Both the position numbers and the translations under genes were made by a program. DNA of 64,000 nucleotides from Lineus longissimus (lineage: Eukaryota > Nemertea > Pilidiophora > Heteronemertea > Lineidae): positions 7,256,001 through 7,320,000 of the forward strand of contig NC_088317.1 in assembly GCF_910592395.1 (NCBI RefSeq), in the 5' to 3' direction. This document shows positions 57,901 through 62,239 of the stretch, one piece after another. The notes under the pieces are model-generated. The model made no database searches. It was not told the origin of the DNA and was given only the letters and a program-made list of their open reading frames with translations. Position 1 is the stretch's first letter, and each line of letters starts with the position of its first letter.

Positions 57901-59895
57901 GGCTCGGAGATTTATGAGACAATTCAATTTTGATTTCAGAAATCTCTTTAGTTTTCTGAGACACAGAGTCAAAGCACCTTAATTGGCTACATAATTGATT
58001 TCTCAGTCATAGCACTTGTGAGGACACTTTCGTGATGTGTTTGTTTGTGAAAATGTAAGGCTTGCAGTTAAGCTGCTTAGAAAAGAGATCATCATGTCAA
58101 TAAACATGTAAATTAATCATAAGAAATAGGAAAATACAGTGATTCTTTAAGGATTCATTAATTACTCTTTCCCTTCAGGTGCCGATCCGTACTGTATTAT
58201 TGAATGCGAGGGGCATAATGCGACTACAAAAGTGTGTAAAGACACTTTGAATCCTTTCTGGAAACAGGCGGCCATTTTCTACCGAAAGACACCACTGAAG
58301 AGTCCCATCACTGTCACAGTAAGTGCATCAACAGTGCTTAACTGAAAGTTATCTTTAATTCATGCTTTCTCTGCCTATCATGTTACGCCTAATTTGTAGG
58401 TTTTAGTGTAACTCGTAAATAGCATCACAGATTAATTAGCGCTTAAAATGGGAAGTAGAGCATCAGAAAGTCAAATGACACTTCATGTCAATATGGCAAA
58501 TGGGTCATTGGTCACAATGGTGTAATTTGGTGTTTATGGTGTTGTTTCCGCTGTTTTCCTTGCATTTTTCCTGGTGAAGCCAATGGGGATGCAATTAAGC
58601 CAAACAAAGGATCATTTTGTGTGTCGCATGTCAGAGGGTCACAAGCAAACACAGAACAAGGAGAATTGCTACAATTAAGCAAACAGTCTATGGATACACA
58701 GCCTATAAAGGTGGTAACATGTTTAGTGCGGCCAGTGAATCTAATAAATGTGTTCTCGCATACTCTTGACTCACCAATTGCCTTGAACAGGCAAAAGTTC
58801 CTTCATACTCATTGACCCAAACTTGTTGATCAACAGGTTATGCCTTCTTTTGGTAAGTTGATTGACAGTGGTTGGCTTTGAGAATGAACTGATCAATTGT
58901 GACCTTACCACTATACTTCAATCAGTGATTGTGGTGTGGTCAATCAATTTCCCTGTCTATTATGTTAGCCTTTTAGCAACGAATCTTCAATAGAAGAAAT
59001 CCCATTGATGATAAAGTGGAATCGTTATGTGCCTGCCATTCTGAACCCTTTCTAGTGGTACTCCCCTTACAGGAAGCTCCGGTGTGTGTCAGAGTTTATT
59101 CTGATTCCACTCCAGGATCTCCGGGTTGGATAGGCCCAGAGCTAATAACACCGGGTTTATTATACCCGGCGATCATCGGTGAGTTTCGCACGCAGTACCG
59201 GATTGGCTCCGGAGTTTTCTGTAGTGGAATACCAATAACACCGGAGATAATAGTTGTATAGATTCAGCGATAGGTGGCACGCCGATCGCTTAATACAGGT
59301 ACGCACGGCGCATGCTGGAAAAATAGTGCCCAATATTTTTACCTCCACGTCTATAACTGGAGAGCAAATTTCGGTATCACCATCTGTTGCCGAGCTTATT
59401 AACCTTGCATGCAAGCCTGTGGTGGAACATGAACCAAGAAATATCCAGGCTCATTTATATCCGGAGAGCCTCCGGATCTATTAACACCGGGTTTAAAACC
59501 TGTAGTGGAAGTAAGACTACTATGAAATTGATGTAAATCGACATCACCAGGAAGGTCATAACACGGCTGTGTTTATCCTATGGCTTAGAGTGACTATGGT
59601 AAACAAGCACACATAACAAAGTTATGTTATTAACATAGTTTTGTAAGGCAATGCTTTGAATGAAGACAATCTTTTACACACAATGCTAAAAGTATCTCGT
59701 TGCTTCCTTCAGATTTGGAACAAGAACCCAGTCATGGATGAATTCATGGGGCGGCAGATCTTTACCTCGGTCGAGGATAAGGAGGGTGTAGTACAGGAGG
59801 TCAGCTTGATGGGCAAGAACAAGGATAAAAACCCAGTCAAACCGGGACGTCTCTTTGTTGAGATTTCTACCAAGACGGATCTGGTCAGTCTTTGA
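6791..59895 (+). CDS. CAPN5: Calpain-5-type cysteine protease, ten exons, 5' end missing
   Basis: Intracellular calcium-regulated cysteine protease of the CAPN5/TRA-3 branch, which ends in a C2 domain instead of the penta-EF-hand domain of classical calpains. Exons: 6791-6922, 14559-14767, 24051-24243, 24635-24831, 44722-44799, 45932-46112, 48475-48788, 49464-49582, 58179-58318, 59713-59895. All introns are GT-AG and all phases agree, giving 581 codons then TGA. Numbered from the first codon seen, the catalytic residues are Cys26 ([10 protein letters not shown]), His197 (VKGHAYGI) and Asn230 ([11 protein letters not shown]), spaced as in vertebrate calpain-5. Residues 1-270 are the protease core, about 271-440 the calpain beta-sandwich, and about 447-575 the C2 domain. 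The family is about 640 residues, so roughly 55 N-terminal residues are missing. No stop or frameshift interrupts the joined frame, so the gene looks functional. Orthology rests on recognition of conserved motifs, not on an alignment. Confidence 0.93.
7328..7350. repeat. (CTGT)n microsatellite
   Basis: Four to five CTGT units in the first long calpain intron, just upstream of a family B element. No function inferred. Confidence 0.7.
7394..8283 (+). mobile_element. Family B rolling-circle-type element, with A-type core inside
   Basis: The 5' end TAGCTCAGCTGAAG and 3' end CAGCTGAACGCCAGGCCC/GTGGGCCTCTTGT match the other B copies, including the AGGCCC-n-GGGCCT palindrome. Between them, 7590-7905 is a family A core that ends with an A-type 3' end (GTGAGCACAATGGCCCCTGG then TTTTCATT), yet no A-type 5' hairpin precedes it. 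It may be a chimera or contain a 5'-deleted A insertion. Confidence 0.6.
9361..12573 (+). mobile_element. Family B element (innermost of three nested)
   Basis: The 5' end is TAGCTCAGCTGAC-aaa-GTCAGCGGAGCT, a hairpin. The 3' end is CAGCTGAGCGCCAGGCCCTT followed by GGGCCTCTTGT, where CAGCTGAGC is the inverted repeat of the 5' GCTCAGCTG and AGGCCC/GGGCCT is a palindrome. The interior shares segments with the B copy at 46686-48321, for example the ATGAGTAAAAAGTAGACG region near 11226. At 3.2 kb it is about twice the length of that copy. No protein domain is recognisable. Confidence 0.75.
10841..10878. repeat. Perfect 38-bp palindrome
   Basis: ATCATGGAGGTATAAATAA is followed immediately by its exact reverse complement, with no spacer. 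It lies inside the family B element at 9361-12573. A zero-loop perfect palindrome can form a cruciform and is normally unstable, so it may be a recent junction. Function unknown. Confidence 0.9.
13997..14393. mobile_element. MITE with 37-bp terminal inverted repeats
   Basis: Left end GCCGCACTTACACCAC, right end (reverse complement) GCTGCGCTTACACCAC, continuing imperfectly through GGTGGACCAATTG/TGGACCACCAATC. TA is found on both sides. The interior repeats TTGCCGA/TCGGCAA motifs in both orientations. Length is 397 bp with no coding capacity. The ends resemble those of the elements at 59098 and 62437. Confidence 0.7.
14559..14767 (+). CDS. CAPN5: Calpain-5 exon 2 of window (protease core)
   Basis: Acceptor TTTACAG precedes the exon and donor GTAGGG follows. 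It is 69 codons plus two bases. It begins [18 protein letters not shown] and continues with [18 protein letters not shown], the typical calpain segment after the active-site helix, then [13 protein letters not shown]. The split Lys codon at the end is completed by the first base of the exon at 24051. The 3' portion codes for the helix leading into the [11 protein letters not shown] turn of the next exon. Confidence 0.92.
14986..15684. mobile_element. piggyBac-like MITE with TTAA target
   Basis: TTAA at 14982-14985 and 15685-15688 flanks inverted ends CCCTTTCGCTGCG (left) and its complement CGCAGCGAAAGGG (right). TTAA duplication with a CCC-starting end is the piggyBac signature. The 699-bp interior has no transposase. 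It sits in the calpain intron between exons at 14559 and 24051. Confidence 0.7.
15690..16737. other. Intron sequence without recognised features
   Basis: A/T-rich intron DNA between the piggyBac-like MITE and the DIRS element. Short open frames exist on both strands but have no recognisable domains or splice support. Confidence 0.6.
16738..16915. repeat. DIRS left inverted terminal repeat
   Basis: TATGTCGTTCATACTCTACC followed by CAGGTCAGACTTTTGCATG and GTGTACTCTTATCGGACAC. The same sequence appears inverted at 22915-23095 (GTGTCCGATAAGAGTAC, CATGCAAAAGTCTGACCTG). The outermost bases differ between the two ends, as in other DIRS elements, where each end is copied from one half of the internal complementary region. 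Confidence 0.88.
17206..19465 (+). pseudogene. DIRS gag-like region, frameshifted
   Basis: GC-rich coding-like sequence carrying overlapping open frames in changing phases, rich in Pro, Ser, Gly and Arg. The stretch with [20 protein letters not shown] and the following part match the second DIRS copy at 55480-56460. Compared with that copy, a 263-bp segment is missing at about 18795, flanked by a GCAG microhomology; 263 is not a multiple of three, so the frame is broken. No conserved domain is recognised beyond gag-like composition. It presumably encoded the structural protein. Confidence 0.6.
19323..20980 (+). pseudogene. DIRS reverse transcriptase/RNase H, decayed
   Basis: The RT domain is clear: [20 protein letters not shown], then [18 protein letters not shown] (catalytic Asp), [14 protein letters not shown], and CYLDDWLL (the YxDD box). 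After about 20120, at a run of C residues, the frame shifts; the RNase H start [13 protein letters not shown] is in another frame with stop codons upstream. It then returns at about 20530 ([29 protein letters not shown]) and shifts again near 20750 ([19 protein letters not shown]). At least three frame breaks mean this copy cannot make an intact polymerase, though RT residues themselves are conserved. Confidence 0.85.
21053..22264 (+). CDS. DIRS tyrosine recombinase
   Basis: An uninterrupted 403-codon frame. Integrates circular DIRS DNA by strand cleavage and rejoining. An N-terminal SAM-like region ([20 protein letters not shown] then [13 protein letters not shown]) is followed by the catalytic domain: first Arg in [12 protein letters not shown], the [11 protein letters not shown] box (H-x-x-R), [14 protein letters not shown] with the late His/Trp and the Tyr nucleophile. 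This is the R-H-R-(H/W)-Y set of lambda-integrase-fold enzymes as found in DIRS elements. The first Met at 21053 may not be the true start, because the RT frame runs close upstream. It appears intact while its partners are broken. Confidence 0.88.
   Translation: MSDSPMLAEPGLVLSPAGLLTDHPRRLPGWDHLLYHPIGRVCHQDPSFYRLHAWRLSGVSSERKAFRKTLSVKSLSLRDSLPDSKWDVFRDWCREQGVSPVALSLPNFLDFLNFLFSVRKFSVLGVKGYRSAISATLKLTDSWHPSLDDAVSSLLRNMSLERPRSIQRTPKWDLSVVLRALMKFPFEPMHQADFKHLTFKSVFLVALATAQRQSELHALAFNRLAFNERGAVLEFVPGFHAKNQAPHTFRRPVFIPSLSATVSRNLLDRTLCPVRALKFYVDKTKDPAVRLSRKRLFVSYREGFTRKIAANTVARWLVATIRLAYSMTLVSPELRRLGAIKAHEIRAISTSWAEYKGVALSEVLDAATWSSHSTFSQYYMRDCSALTDCMLSLDRSVAAQHMV
22765..22860. repeat. DIRS internal complementary region
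   Basis: Reads as complement of the left outer end (AAAGTCTGACCTGGGTAGAG then TATGAACGACATAAA), directly followed by complement of the right outer end (ATTTCCATTTCCTTTGGAAA then TGTCATTTTATTAG). This is the template used to complete the termini on the circle. The join contains a CATTTCC-ttt-GGAAATG hairpin. Confidence 0.88.
22915..23118. repeat. DIRS right inverted terminal repeat
   Basis: Inverse of 16738-16915. It ends GGTATGAACTAATAAAATGA followed by CATTTCCAAAGGAAATGG and AAATTTT, which is the half present in the internal complementary region but absent from the left end. Confidence 0.85.
23119..24050. other. Intron sequence with a solitary piggyBac-like end
   Basis: Mostly unremarkable A/T-rich intron. 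At about 23741-23754, GCGGAAGGGTTAA resembles the right end of the piggyBac-like MITE at 14986-15684, so an old copy may end there. I found no matching left end. Confidence 0.4.
24051..24243 (+). CDS. CAPN5: Calpain-5 exon 3 of window (protease core)
   Basis: Acceptor CCTTCCAG, donor GTACGG. One base completes the previous Lys, then 64 codons follow, starting [20 protein letters not shown] and [10 protein letters not shown], a signature stretch of calpains. The end, SLMAASIP, leads into the substrate-cleft strand before the catalytic His. The preceding intron (14768-24050) contains a piggyBac-like MITE and the DIRS element. Confidence 0.92.
24635..24831 (+). CDS. CAPN5: Calpain-5 exon with catalytic His and Asn
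   Basis: Acceptor TTTTTCAG, donor GTAAGG; 65 codons plus two bases. It encodes [16 protein letters not shown] with the catalytic His at 24689-24691, and [19 protein letters not shown] with the catalytic Asn at 24788-24790. Both belong to the Cys-His-Asn triad that polarises the active site. The final Gly codon is split and completed at 44722, after an intron of nearly 20 kb. Confidence 0.93.
24832..26699. other. Intron sequence without recognised features
   Basis: First part of the ~20-kb intron after the catalytic His/Asn exon. Only a short TA microsatellite near 26635-26650 stands out. Confidence 0.6.
26700..28535 (+). mobile_element. Family C rolling-circle-type element
   Basis: 5' hairpin AACTCACCTGTCAGGTGAGC; 3' end AGGTGAGCACATGGTCCCTG followed by GACCATTTCAT, where AGGTGAGC is complementary to the 5' GCTCACCT and ATGGTCC-ct-GGACCAT is a palindrome. 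The interior has core monomers with GGCACGTT and AGGTCACAGAGGTCA (27026-27040). Length 1.84 kb, no coding frame of note. The right edge abuts repeat D. Confidence 0.7.
28536..28870 (+). repeat. Dispersed repeat D, block 1, copy 2
   Basis: Second copy of the block at 4565-4890, beginning AATTAGAATCGGCC. It starts exactly where the family C element ends. No reading frame shared with copy 1. Confidence 0.65.
29036..30106 (-). mobile_element. I-like LINE fragment with RNase H, 11-bp target duplication
   Basis: On the minus strand it encodes the RNase H region of a non-LTR retrotransposon: [13 protein letters not shown] (first Asp), a shifted frame with [16 protein letters not shown] (Glu) and IVILTDN (second Asp), then [20 protein letters not shown] (His and last Asp) and a Cys-rich tail with [17 protein letters not shown]. 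Two frameshifts inactivate it. GTACCTCTGAG occurs exactly at 29025-29035 and 30107-30117, a target-site duplication. The stop codon is only about 30 bases from the left edge, so the 3' UTR is nearly absent. It lies in the middle of repeat D. Confidence 0.82.
30256..30660 (+). repeat. Dispersed repeat D, block 2, copy 2
   Basis: Matches 5655-6070 (see landmarks there). With the LINE removed, the distance from block 1 is about 0.3 kb versus 0.75 kb in copy 1, so the middle differs by insertion or deletion. Confidence 0.6.
30990..31064. repeat. Solitary end of TA-flanked transposon
   Basis: GTGTCCTGATTACGG, GTGTCCTGATAACGAGGTG and TCTGTTCCACTGTA resemble the right end of the element at 216-1985 (GAGGTGTCTGC to GGTTCTACTGTA). 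No matching left end found nearby. Confidence 0.4.
31861..33465 (+). mobile_element. Family A element with five core monomers in tandem
   Basis: The 5' hairpin is worn down to GGGGAGTCTATACAACACCG, but the CGTCGTC-rich leader and GTATCCTATTTC follow as usual. The 3' end is ACGGTGAGCACAATGGCCCC then TGGCCGTTTCAT. The core motif CACGTTTcTTA begins at 31947, 32248, 32549, 32851 and 33130, giving periods of 301, 301, 302 and 279. Each monomer carries CTTGGCCACCAGGGGGCCAA and a nuclear-receptor-like direct repeat. No coding capacity. Confidence 0.8.
33690..33993. mobile_element. Second piggyBac-like MITE
   Basis: Left end TCAACCCTTTCAGG, right end TTTGAAAGGGTTAA (TTAA at 33994-33997). It resembles the 14986-15684 element in its CCCTTT ends, with one mutated TTAA. 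The interior includes TAACCCTCCGCTCTGG near 33720. About 300 bp. Confidence 0.5.
34411..36751 (+). mobile_element. Family B rolling-circle-type element
   Basis: 5' TAGCTCAGCTGTCGAAGTCAG, 3' CAGCTGATCGCCAGACCCTA followed by GGGCCTCTTGT. The leader GTCTGTCCGTCCATCCGTCA then GTGCACGTTTTGTGACC matches the B copies at 7394 and 46686. Length 2.3 kb. Short open frames inside show no recognisable domain. Confidence 0.7.
36819..37231 (+). mobile_element. Family A element, short
   Basis: Starts TGGCTCATTGTAGGGGAGTC, ends CGGTGAGCACAGTGGCCCCT followed by GGCCATTTCAT. One core monomer only, 413 bp. The 5' hairpin partner is degraded. Confidence 0.7.
37232..37772 (+). repeat. Tandem duplication of family A 3' part plus flank
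   Basis: The non-element flank CTTGGCTACAAACTAAATAT...TTTGCGCTTTAAAG occurs at 37234 and again at 37692. Between the copies is a second family A core with its own 3' end (CGGTGAGCACAATGGCCCCT, TTTCAT at 37685). The offset is about 458 bp, so one segment of A plus flank was duplicated in tandem. Confidence 0.7.
37773..40956. other. Intron sequence without recognised features
   Basis: A/T-rich intron DNA. An open frame of 126 codons at 37787-38167 encodes a hydrophobic, Leu/Phe/Tyr-rich peptide with no recognised domain or splice context; I do not call it a gene. Confidence 0.55.
40957..42092. mobile_element. Tc1/mariner-type MITE with long inverted repeats
   Basis: Ends CAGTGTGGTCCAGAAAACGC (left) and CAGTGTCGTCCATAAAAAAC (right, complement), each flanked by TA. 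The inverted repeats run about 130 bp, through GGGGTTAAAA and GTGGATGGGGAATCTTTCT, with small differences. A family A element interrupts the left side. No transposase is present. Confidence 0.75.
41086..41830 (+). mobile_element. Family A element inserted in mariner-type MITE, 3'-truncated
   Basis: Starts TGGCTCACCGGTACGGTGAG inside the left inverted repeat of the 40957-42092 element. It carries the leader and core monomers (GGCACGTTTC at about 41440 and 41700) and stops in the core at CACCAGGGGGCA without the 3' palindrome. Confidence 0.7.
42838..43949 (+). mobile_element. Family A-like element with 220-bp tandem duplication
   Basis: The segment beginning GACACGCACAGAACTTTTTA at 42841 recurs at 43061 with few changes, both ending in GGCGTAAATTG. 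Family A core follows, and an A-type 3' end GGTGAGCAATGTCCCCTGGC at about 43919 then TTCCATTTTAT. The 5' hairpin is not found. Confidence 0.6.
43960..44465. repeat. Degenerate tandem repeat in intron
   Basis: The phrase GAC(A/G)(A/G)ACgCCTTGGG..TTGACCCCAATTTTTT recurs four times (about 44065, 44211, 44286 and 44426), alternating with CATTAGGGGAA and CAAACATGG-CACC/GCCCCAGCAGC. Unit sizes vary (75-215 bp). It ends about 250 bp before a calpain exon. Confidence 0.65.
44722..44799 (+). CDS. CAPN5: Calpain-5 short exon, end of protease core
   Basis: A 78-base exon between acceptor CTGTTTCAG and donor GTAAGC. It carries one base of a split Gly, 25 codons ([20 protein letters not shown] then DDGEF) and two bases of a split Trp. 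The DDGEFWM motif is the conserved junction where the calpain protease core ends and the beta-sandwich linker begins; the Trp and Met are completed in the next exon. Frame agreement on both sides supports the call despite the small size. Confidence 0.9.
45932..46112 (+). CDS. CAPN5: Calpain-5 exon, start of beta-sandwich domain
   Basis: Acceptor TAATTTTAG, donor GTAATG. It completes Trp and then encodes 60 codons beginning [20 protein letters not shown] and ending [15 protein letters not shown]. These are the conserved F-x-D and GGC-N-TF-NPQ landmarks that link the protease core to the calpain beta-sandwich. An open antisense frame covering this exon is a shadow of it. Confidence 0.92.
46686..48321 (+). 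mobile_element. Family B rolling-circle-type element, compact copy
   Basis: 5' hairpin TAGCTCAGCTGAC-taa-GTCAGCCGAGCT, then a CCGTCCATC-type leader, and 3' end CAGCTGAGCGCCAGGCCCTT followed by GGGCCTCTGGT. At 1.64 kb it is the clearest B reference in the window. It lies fully inside the intron between calpain exons 45932-46112 and 48475-48788. Confidence 0.75.
48475..48788 (+). CDS. CAPN5: Calpain-5 exon, beta-sandwich domain
   Basis: The largest exon, with acceptor CCTTTCAG and donor GTAAGT; 104 codons plus two bases. It starts [19 protein letters not shown] and contains [30 protein letters not shown] and [10 protein letters not shown]. These are the R-Y-V-I-P-TF and G-F-L-R-V/I strands that close the calpain beta-sandwich. 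The preceding intron contains a complete family B rolling-circle-type element at 46686-48321. Confidence 0.93.
48950..49050 (+). repeat. LINE 3' tail with (ATT)n
   Basis: GAAGAGCGCTATATAAATC followed by TTTTTTATTATTATTATTAT is the 3' end typical of CR1/L2-like LINEs. No coding part remains. Confidence 0.6.
49464..49582 (+). CDS. CAPN5: Calpain-5 exon linking beta-sandwich to C2
   Basis: Acceptor TTTTATAG, donor GTGCGT; 119 bases with split codons at both ends (phases 2 and 1). It encodes a linker [19 protein letters not shown] and then [19 protein letters not shown], the first C2 beta strand. In calpain-5 and calpain-6 this C2 domain replaces the EF-hand domain and is thought to mediate calcium or membrane interaction. 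Confidence 0.9.
49583..50689. other. Intron sequence without recognised features
   Basis: Start of the 8.6-kb intron after the beta-sandwich/C2 linker exon. Nothing beyond short frames is visible. Confidence 0.55.
51734..52304. mobile_element. TIR element, GGCCCCATAAAAAAATT ends
   Basis: GGCCCCATAAAAAAATT at the left is exactly inverted at the right (AATTTTTTTATGGGGCC). The interior of 571 bp has no transposase. Superfamily undetermined because no clear target duplication is visible. Confidence 0.6.
52444..55094 (+). mobile_element. Family C rolling-circle-type element
   Basis: 5' TAGCTCACCTGTCAGGTGAGC, a (CGT)n leader at 52495-52520, core with GGCACGCTTC and CAAGGTCACAGAGGTCG, and 3' AGGTGAGCACAATGGCCCTG then GCCATTTCAT. 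It contains the mariner-type MITE at 54039-54564. The middle (52980-53100) matches the interior of the B element near 9630-9740 (ATTCCAGCAGAT, AAATAGATTA, GGCGGTA). Confidence 0.68.
54039..54564. mobile_element. MITE with ~130-bp inverted repeats
   Basis: Left TATAGTCGGATTCATAGGTA then AATGTCACTGACTGCCC; right is its inverse with TGAATCCGACTATA. The repeats continue through GGGCCGATTTCTTCAAAGTTTG and TTTCGGGACCCAA. A TA flanks both ends. No transposase. Confidence 0.72.
55325..57200 (+). mobile_element. Second DIRS copy, deleted for RT and recombinase
   Basis: Part of gag (55480-56460), the internal complementary region (56895-56968, GAGTATGAACGACATAAA to TACCTACCCAGGTCAGACT) and the right terminal repeat (57010-57200) remain. 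Gag-side sequence breaks off at about 56891 and joins directly to the internal region; relative to the full copy some 3.3 kb, with all RT, RNase H and recombinase coding sequence, is missing. The left terminal repeat is also absent. Gag frames are broken. It cannot move by itself. Confidence 0.82.
58179..58318 (+). CDS. CAPN5: Calpain-5 exon, C2 domain middle
   Basis: Acceptor CCCTTCAG, donor GTAAGT. It completes a split Gly, then encodes [20 protein letters not shown] and [14 protein letters not shown]. The DPY and NPFW motifs are hallmarks of C2 domains. Phase is 0 at the end (SPITVT). The preceding intron of 8.6 kb holds two C-type elements, two TIR elements and the deleted DIRS copy. Confidence 0.92.
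59098..59513. mobile_element. Fold-back MITE rich in CCGG motifs
   Basis: The ends TTCCACTCCAGG and TTCCACTACAGG (complement of the right end) are inverted. The interior has many inverted CCGG-type pairs, such as AACACCGGGTTTATTATACC/CGG near 59147 and CCGGAGAGCCTCCGG near 59460. It lies in the last calpain intron, ending 200 bases before the final exon. Confidence 0.55.
59713..59895 (+). CDS. CAPN5: Calpain-5 last exon, C2 domain end and stop
   Basis: Acceptor CCTTCAG; 60 codons then TGA at 59893-59895. It encodes [20 protein letters not shown], the C2 strand with the W-N-x-DEF-MG pattern, then a lysine-rich loop and the final strand [16 protein letters not shown]. The stop is a few residues after the end of the C2 fold, as in vertebrate calpain-5. 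No canonical AATAAA was seen in the next kilobase, so the 3' UTR end is undefined; ATTAAA-like variants occur around 60217 and 60313. Confidence 0.92.
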   Translation: MWNKNPVMDEFMGRQIFTSVEDKEGVVQEVSLMGKNKDKNPVKPGRLFVEISTKTDLVSL

Positions 59896-60515
59896 ACGTA
59901 TATTTGCTGGGGACGTTTTGAGAGCTACGTTCACTGGACTTGGTGCAACTATTAAGTTTGGCTGAATATCAATATGTTGTAAATGAGAACATGGGACCTT
60001 GATGTCTTGTTACTGAAGGCAGTGTAACTCCATTGGACTGTGCCTCCTTGTGACATACCAGTGCAACTGTTTTATGTAACATACTTTTGTTCAGTCTCAC
60101 AATACTGGCAGAATCAGTTTTTATGGTTTTCCAATACAGTAAACATGGAAATATTTGCGGCCTTTTTATTTCGCTGTATGTGAACTTTGAACTTTAGCTT
60201 ACCGATACATTAAATTTAGCATTTCGACAACCACTCAACATTGCTCTCAGTTTGATTTTCTTTCTCACTGCCATTTATTTTCCGGAATTCTGTGAACGCA
60301 GACACTCAAAAATTAAAGGCATGCGAATATTTCTGGGTTTACAGTGAATTGGAATGCTGTGATATATAATTCAGTTACATCATTTTTATACTGTAAACTA
60401 CCAAATTTTTGCAGGCTTTATTTCTGCAATGCGCGAAAATGTCTGAAAAGAACAAAAAATGTCCTGATTTTTATTTGGCATATTATGAAATTTTCAAGAA
60501 ATATATTTTTGCAAT
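59896..60515. other. Calpain 3' UTR and flank
   Basis: Follows the TGA. No clear AATAAA; A/T-rich, with no further coding sequence. The UTR end cannot be placed from sequence alone. Confidence 0.5.
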
Positions 60516-60768
60516 TGGCTCACCGTAGGGGAGTGTACACAATACCACAGTGTCCGTCGTCGTCCTTGTCCGTTGTCGTTGTCGTCCGTATCCTATTTAA
60601 AAAACAGCGGCACATTTCTTAACAGATAGGACTATGAACTTGAAACTTTGTACAAAGGACCCCCCAGGTCAGGTGACCTCTGACACTGAATTTCGTCCTG
60701 ATCTGATTCTCAACTTGACCACCAGGGGGGACAAAAGTGGAAACCTAAAAAGTGTGATATCTCTCTTA
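60516..60768 (+). mobile_element. Family A element, truncated
   Basis: Starts TGGCTCACCGTAGGGGAGTG, has a long GTCGTCGTCC leader and part of a core, including AGGTCAGGTGACCT at 60666-60679. It stops at GTGTGATATCTCTCTTA and passes into a TA/CA microsatellite. Confidence 0.65.
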
Positions 60769-60800
60769 TATATGTATATATATATACACATATTTTATTT
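60769..60800. repeat. (TA)n microsatellite
   Basis: TATATATGTATATATATATA followed by CACATATTT. It lies at the truncation point of the family A copy. Confidence 0.7.
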
Positions 60801-61069
60801 GTAACAAGTATTAACAGACAGTGTAGTAATCCTGTGCTTATACATACATGTGCATGTGTGTGCATGTATATGATACGAAGCAACTTGAAGGTCCAGTGAT
60901 ATATCTAAGATTACAGAAATTAATTGTTTTACATCATATATTAAGCTATACCAGATTAAAAATTGAAGAAGTCACTCATAGTAGGTTTAAAATATCAGTC
61001 GTCTGCCTGGCTTCTCCTGGGTTTTCTTCCCTAAAGTACATGAAATCACGGATTACAGAAGCCAGATGA

Positions 61070-62230
61070 GCTGTTTCAATGTCCATGCGAGGAGTCTGAA
61101 TGTTGTTTACAGTTATGTGCTGTACCAAGGGTCAGGGAATTTGAAGATAGTCTGCAATGTTACCGATGTTGTTTGATGTTGACGACATACTTATGTTATG
61201 TAAGGTAGTTTTTAGACAGGGGTGTGGTACCGTATTGGGTTAATGTACTTATGAATTTGAGTTGATCAGATGTTTTAGCTTTACTCCAATTATCAAAATA
61301 TTGTATATTGCGGGGTCGAAAGAGTTAATGCCCAGTAGGTTCAGTTATGTGTGAGAATCAGTGATAGTCTGACCTTGGCCATGTTGGAATGAACATTGTA
61401 TGATGTCATAATTTGAGAAACAATTGGGTGACCTGCACAGGCAACGTCAACACTGACCAGTGGTCAATCCAGTTTGTTTAACTAATATATTGTGTAAATT
61501 GTAGTATACATGCTTCCCGAAATTGGTGGCTTGCATTGGAACTAACTTTATCCCCCTTGTCTGTCATTAAAGGCATTCAAGTGTGTTGGTCAACCATGAT
61601 TATCTGCTTTGTCCCTCCACCATAAGGCCTAGTTTCCCCTTATGACATCACTATTTCGGACACTCAGCGCCCCATTTCTGGAAAGGTGTATAGAGTACAT
61701 TAATAGTAAGTCTGGTTGGCTTGAAATGATAGGATATAAGATGAGTAAGGGATCACAGGTTGGGGGACCATGGCCTGAAAGTAACTAAGGGGTCAGGTTA
61801 CAATTGGTACTTGAGTCATGGAAATTGGTATATAAACCCTAGGTTTTAGAGACTCATGTAGACAGTTTAGAACTGCCAGAGGGTATATCCACATCACGCC
61901 ACCCAGCACCAATCCATACAAGAAAACCCCTGTTTGATATCCAGTTTGAGTCTATACTGTTGAAAGAGTTTTGACAGTAATACATTGACTCTGTGATTCA
62001 AATCGGACTCAGTCCTGGTTACTGCGGAATGAACCATTTTTGATGAAATGTGACCCGCCACGGCAAAATAAGTCGCACGTCGAACAGAAGATGAGCCTAA
62101 AATGACACCAGGACATAGTAGAAGAAATTGATCTACTCAGATTTCACACAAGGCAGACAATAGTGAAATGAACAACCAGTCCGTCTCAACCTGTCAAGCT
62201 CGGAGCGACATGCGACTTATTTTGCCATGG
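61070..62230. other. Intergenic DNA without recognised features
   Basis: No gene-like frames or known repeats. A CGAAAGAGTTAA near 61316 weakly resembles a piggyBac-like MITE end. Confidence 0.5.
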
Positions 62231-62239
62231 TGGGTCACA

